The notes below the pieces were generated by a model. The model had not been told where the DNA came from and did no database searches. It was given only the letters and a program-made list of their open reading frames with translations. The position numbers and the translations under genes are program-made. Shown piece after piece: positions 13,183 through 14,733 of a stretch of 14,733 bases of DNA. The DNA lies in contig JBKHDA010000049.1 of the NCBI GenBank assembly GCA_046541575.1, forward strand, positions 1 through 14,733, read 5' to 3'. Numbering within the stretch: the stretch's first letter is position 1; each line of letters begins with the position of its first letter. This DNA is from Halanaerobium sp046541575 (GTDB lineage Bacteria; Bacillota; Halanaerobiia; Halanaerobiales; Halanaerobiaceae).

Positions 13183-14034
13183 TTAGCGGTAAATAAAGAC
13201 AAAATCTTCTTCGTTTACATCCAGTATATCAGCAATTACCTCACATTTTGCCTTAAGTAGAAAATAAATGCCTGTTTCTCGACCGTAAAGGCCCTCTAAA
13301 TTTCCCTGCCCCTTACTGAGCACTATATCACTTTTTTGATAATGCTTTAAAAATTCTCTGCTGGCTGAATCCATTAGCATTCCAGGTGCCTGACTGCCGC
13401 TTTTTATAATTTCTGCATATTGATCAATTCCCAGCTCTTTAGCACCCTCAGCTGTAATATCATTTAAAATTGCAGTTTCTCTAACTGCATATGTAATCTT
13501 TAGGTCATATTCTTTTAGTTTTTTTAATAACAGTTTGTCAAAAACTGCCTCTCCCGTATTATCTGCAATAAATAAAAGTTGATCAGCTTTTTTTAACTCC
13601 CCTAAAAACTTCTGATAATCACTGCGGGCAAAAGAATCTGCCAGTGCTCTTTCTATATTTTCTTTAATATTTATATTCAGACTGACTCCGGCATCAATCG
13701 AATTACCCATCGCTGACATTAAAAGTGCTGCCAGCAGTGGATCTTCTGCTTTTTCTATCTCTTCTTTTACCAGCGGCAGCAGTTTGAAAGCAGCTTTAAG
13801 GTTTTTCTCTTTAATTTTTGCATAGGGGTCATCTACTCCACTGATTTGTTTGATATAAGCCTGCATTTCAGCTGAAATTCTTGGTGCCGCAGTCTCTGAA
13901 TCAATTAGATCAGGCAGCATCTGCGAATATTTTTTTAAAATATCTTTAATCATCTCCTGATCATCAGTCACCATCCGGGCAGACTCCAAAAATTGTCTAA
14001 ACAAACAGGGTAAACAATCATATTTCATTTTCAT
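13183..14034 (-). CDS. DUF89 / ARMT1-like metal-dependent phosphatase
   Basis: A 283-residue member of the DUF89 family, whose studied members are Mn/Ni-dependent damage-control phosphatases acting on sugar phosphates and similar metabolites. Visible motifs are an N-terminal CLPC (Cys7 and Cys10, typical of the prokaryotic subgroup), GNSIDAG (110-116), FIADNTGEAVFDKLLL (155-170) with metal-binding Asp158, RETAILNDIT (185-194), and SKGQGNLEGL (240-249). An open frame extends 17 codons further upstream, but it crosses the promoter at 14054-14082. The ATG at 14032-14034, 8 nt from GAGG, is chosen. It is the first gene of an operon with the J-domain protein and is divergent from nhaC. The physiological substrate is unknown. 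Confidence 0.88.
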   Translation of the reverse strand: MKMKYDCLPCLFRQFLESARMVTDDQEMIKDILKKYSQMLPDLIDSETAAPRISAEMQAYIKQISGVDDPYAKIKEKNLKAAFKLLPLVKEEIEKAEDPLLAALLMSAMGNSIDAGVSLNINIKENIERALADSFARSDYQKFLGELKKADQLLFIADNTGEAVFDKLLLKKLKEYDLKITYAVRETAILNDITAEGAKELGIDQYAEIIKSGSQAPGMLMDSASREFLKHYQKSDIVLSKGQGNLEGLYGRETGIYFLLKAKCEVIADILDVNEEDFVFIYR

Positions 14035-14053
14035 CTTTATCACCTCTTTTTCA

Positions 14054-14082
14054 ATTATAAGTTCATTATGAACATAAGTCAA
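14054..14082 (-). promoter_or_regulatory. Promoter of the DUF89/J-domain operon with operator in the spacer
   Basis: On the minus strand TTGACT (14077-14082), 17 bp, TATAAT (14054-14059). A perfect palindrome, GTTCAT-T-ATGAAC (14061-14073 on the plus strand), fills the spacer between the two boxes, an arrangement suited to repression by occlusion of RNA polymerase. The predicted start near 14047 leaves a leader of only about a dozen bases, which is mostly ribosome binding site. Confidence 0.7.
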
Positions 14083-14104
14083 CAATATTCAGTCTGAAAT
14101 TTAT

Positions 14105-14133
14105 TTGAATTTAAGCAGAAAAATAGTTATTAT
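14105..14133 (+). promoter_or_regulatory. Probable promoter of the nhaC-family gene
   Basis: TTGAAT (14105-14110), 17 bp, TATTAT (14128-14133). The predicted start near 14140 gives a leader of about 50 nt. Short arms GCAGA (14115-14119) and TCTGC (14142-14146) flank the -10 region symmetrically. The AT-rich context makes this a moderate call. Confidence 0.45.
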
Positions 14134-14189
14134 ATAAATAGTCTGCAAAAATTAACTAATATAAATATATAAAAAGGATTTGATAAGAT

Positions 14190-14733
14190 ATGAAAAAAGA
14201 AAAAATTAAAAGACCTGACTCAAAAATTGCTGTGACCGCTCTTTTAACAGTAATTGCAGTGATTTTGTTTTCTATTCGCACTGCCTTAGTTTTAGAAACT
14301 GCTCTCATCTTAGGAGCAATGACAGCCGGTTTATTTGCTCTCTATCTCGGTTTGAGCTGGAAAGAAATTGAAAGTGGCATGATCAACGGTATTAAAAATG
14401 CCCTGGGTGCCTCTTTAATTTTAATTATTATTGGAATGGTTATCGGCAGCTGGATTTTATCGGGTACTATTCAGACAATGGTCTATTACGGACTCCAGCT
14501 TTTAAGTCCCGGTATTTTTCTGCCTGCTGCTTTCCTGCTGGCTGCAGTTACATCAATTTTGATTGGAAGTTCTTTTGGTACAATTGCTACCATGGGCATA
14601 GTTTTGCTGGGAGTTGCAGAAGGTCTTGGTGTTCCCAAATCAATAACAGTTGGAGCAATAGTTTCAGGGGCAATGCTGGGTGATAAGATTTCGCCGATGT
14701 CTGATTCGACCAATTTAACTGCTGCCATGAGCA
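14190..14733 (+). CDS. NhaC-family Na+/H+ antiporter (N-terminal part)
   Basis: The frame is open from ATG at 14190 to the window edge (181 codons), so the gene is truncated by the window and not broken. The protein has a short basic N-terminus (MKKEKIKRP) followed by at least five hydrophobic segments. The NhaC hallmark GDKISPMSDSTNL is at residues 164-176, and the preceding TSILIGSSFGTIATMG is also characteristic. NhaC antiporters expel Na+ in exchange for protons across the cytoplasmic membrane, relevant to Na+ and pH homeostasis in salty or alkaline habitats. The ribosome binding site AAAAGGA lies about 11 nt upstream. It is divergently transcribed from the DUF89 operon across a 155-bp gap. 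Full-length members are about 450-500 residues. Confidence 0.9.
   Translation, partial: MKKEKIKRPDSKIAVTALLTVIAVILFSIRTALVLETALILGAMTAGLFALYLGLSWKEIESGMINGIKNALGASLILIIIGMVIGSWILSGTIQTMVYYGLQLLSPGIFLPAAFLLAAVTSILIGSSFGTIATMGIVLLGVAEGLGVPKSITVGAIVSGAMLGDKISPMSDSTNLTAAMS

Noticed and set aside
14035..14085. A 17-codon upstream extension of the DUF89 protein
   Set aside because: It runs through the -10 and -35 boxes; the ATG at 14034 has a good ribosome binding site and matches the family N-terminus with CLPC.
14486..14728. An open frame antisense to the nhaC-family gene
   Set aside because: It is a shadow of the hydrophobic, Ala/Gly-rich coding sequence on the plus strand.

Overview
The window is AT-rich DNA with strong AGGAGG-type ribosome binding sites, near-consensus sigma-A promoters and short intergenic gaps. 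The genes are typical of an anaerobic, probably salt-adapted low-GC Firmicute. A Halanaerobiales-like host is my best guess from overall protein character, but no phylogenetic marker is present to prove it. Almost everything is on the minus strand. The exceptions are nadE in the left third and the start of an nhaC-type antiporter at the right edge.

Left end (1-2207, minus strand). The first 49 bases hold the start of a gene whose 16 visible residues resemble the N-terminus of pyruvate formate-lyase. Its leader is the richest regulatory stretch of the window. It contains a promoter (428-456), a ZTP (pfl-motif) riboswitch aptamer (321-395), an overlapping intrinsic terminator (285-334), a Rex-like palindrome (233-250) and a second promoter (165-193). 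Upstream lie a cyclase/kynurenine-formamidase-family gene, a small HAD hydrolase related to the P-type ATPase phosphorylation domain, and a macro-domain protein with a TTG start.

nadE (2580-3374, plus strand) has a perfect TTGACA-17-TATAAT promoter and a strong terminator. It is divergent from the macro-domain gene, so NAD synthesis and ADP-ribose metabolism sit back to back.

Centre (3421-11298, minus strand) is a long, tightly packed run. In transcription order it holds two ABC half-exporters (probable heterodimer, ATGA overlap), an ABC-2 drug/Na-type ATPase and permease pair, trmO (tRNA modification), a MOT1-type molybdate/sulfate permease, an ArsR-family regulator, and a decayed PAS-GGDEF gene with an in-frame stop and two apparent internal deletions. 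The run begins at a consensus promoter covered by a near-perfect palindrome. The ArsR gene has its own perfect palindrome just upstream, so the transporter-regulator pair may be separately controlled.

Right (11376-14733). An exported MsrA-MsrB fusion ends in an intrinsic terminator whose T-run merges into the -35 box of the exporter promoter. Next come a short J-domain protein and a DUF89/ARMT1-like phosphatase, which form an operon. Their promoter carries a perfect 13-bp palindrome exactly inside the 17-bp spacer. Divergent from this is the truncated nhaC-family Na+/H+ antiporter.

No rRNA, tRNA, CRISPR array, insertion sequence or prophage was seen. The strongest unusual items are the layered leader at the left edge, the PAS-GGDEF pseudogene, the lone Cys pair in the MsrAB linker, and three palindromic operator candidates.
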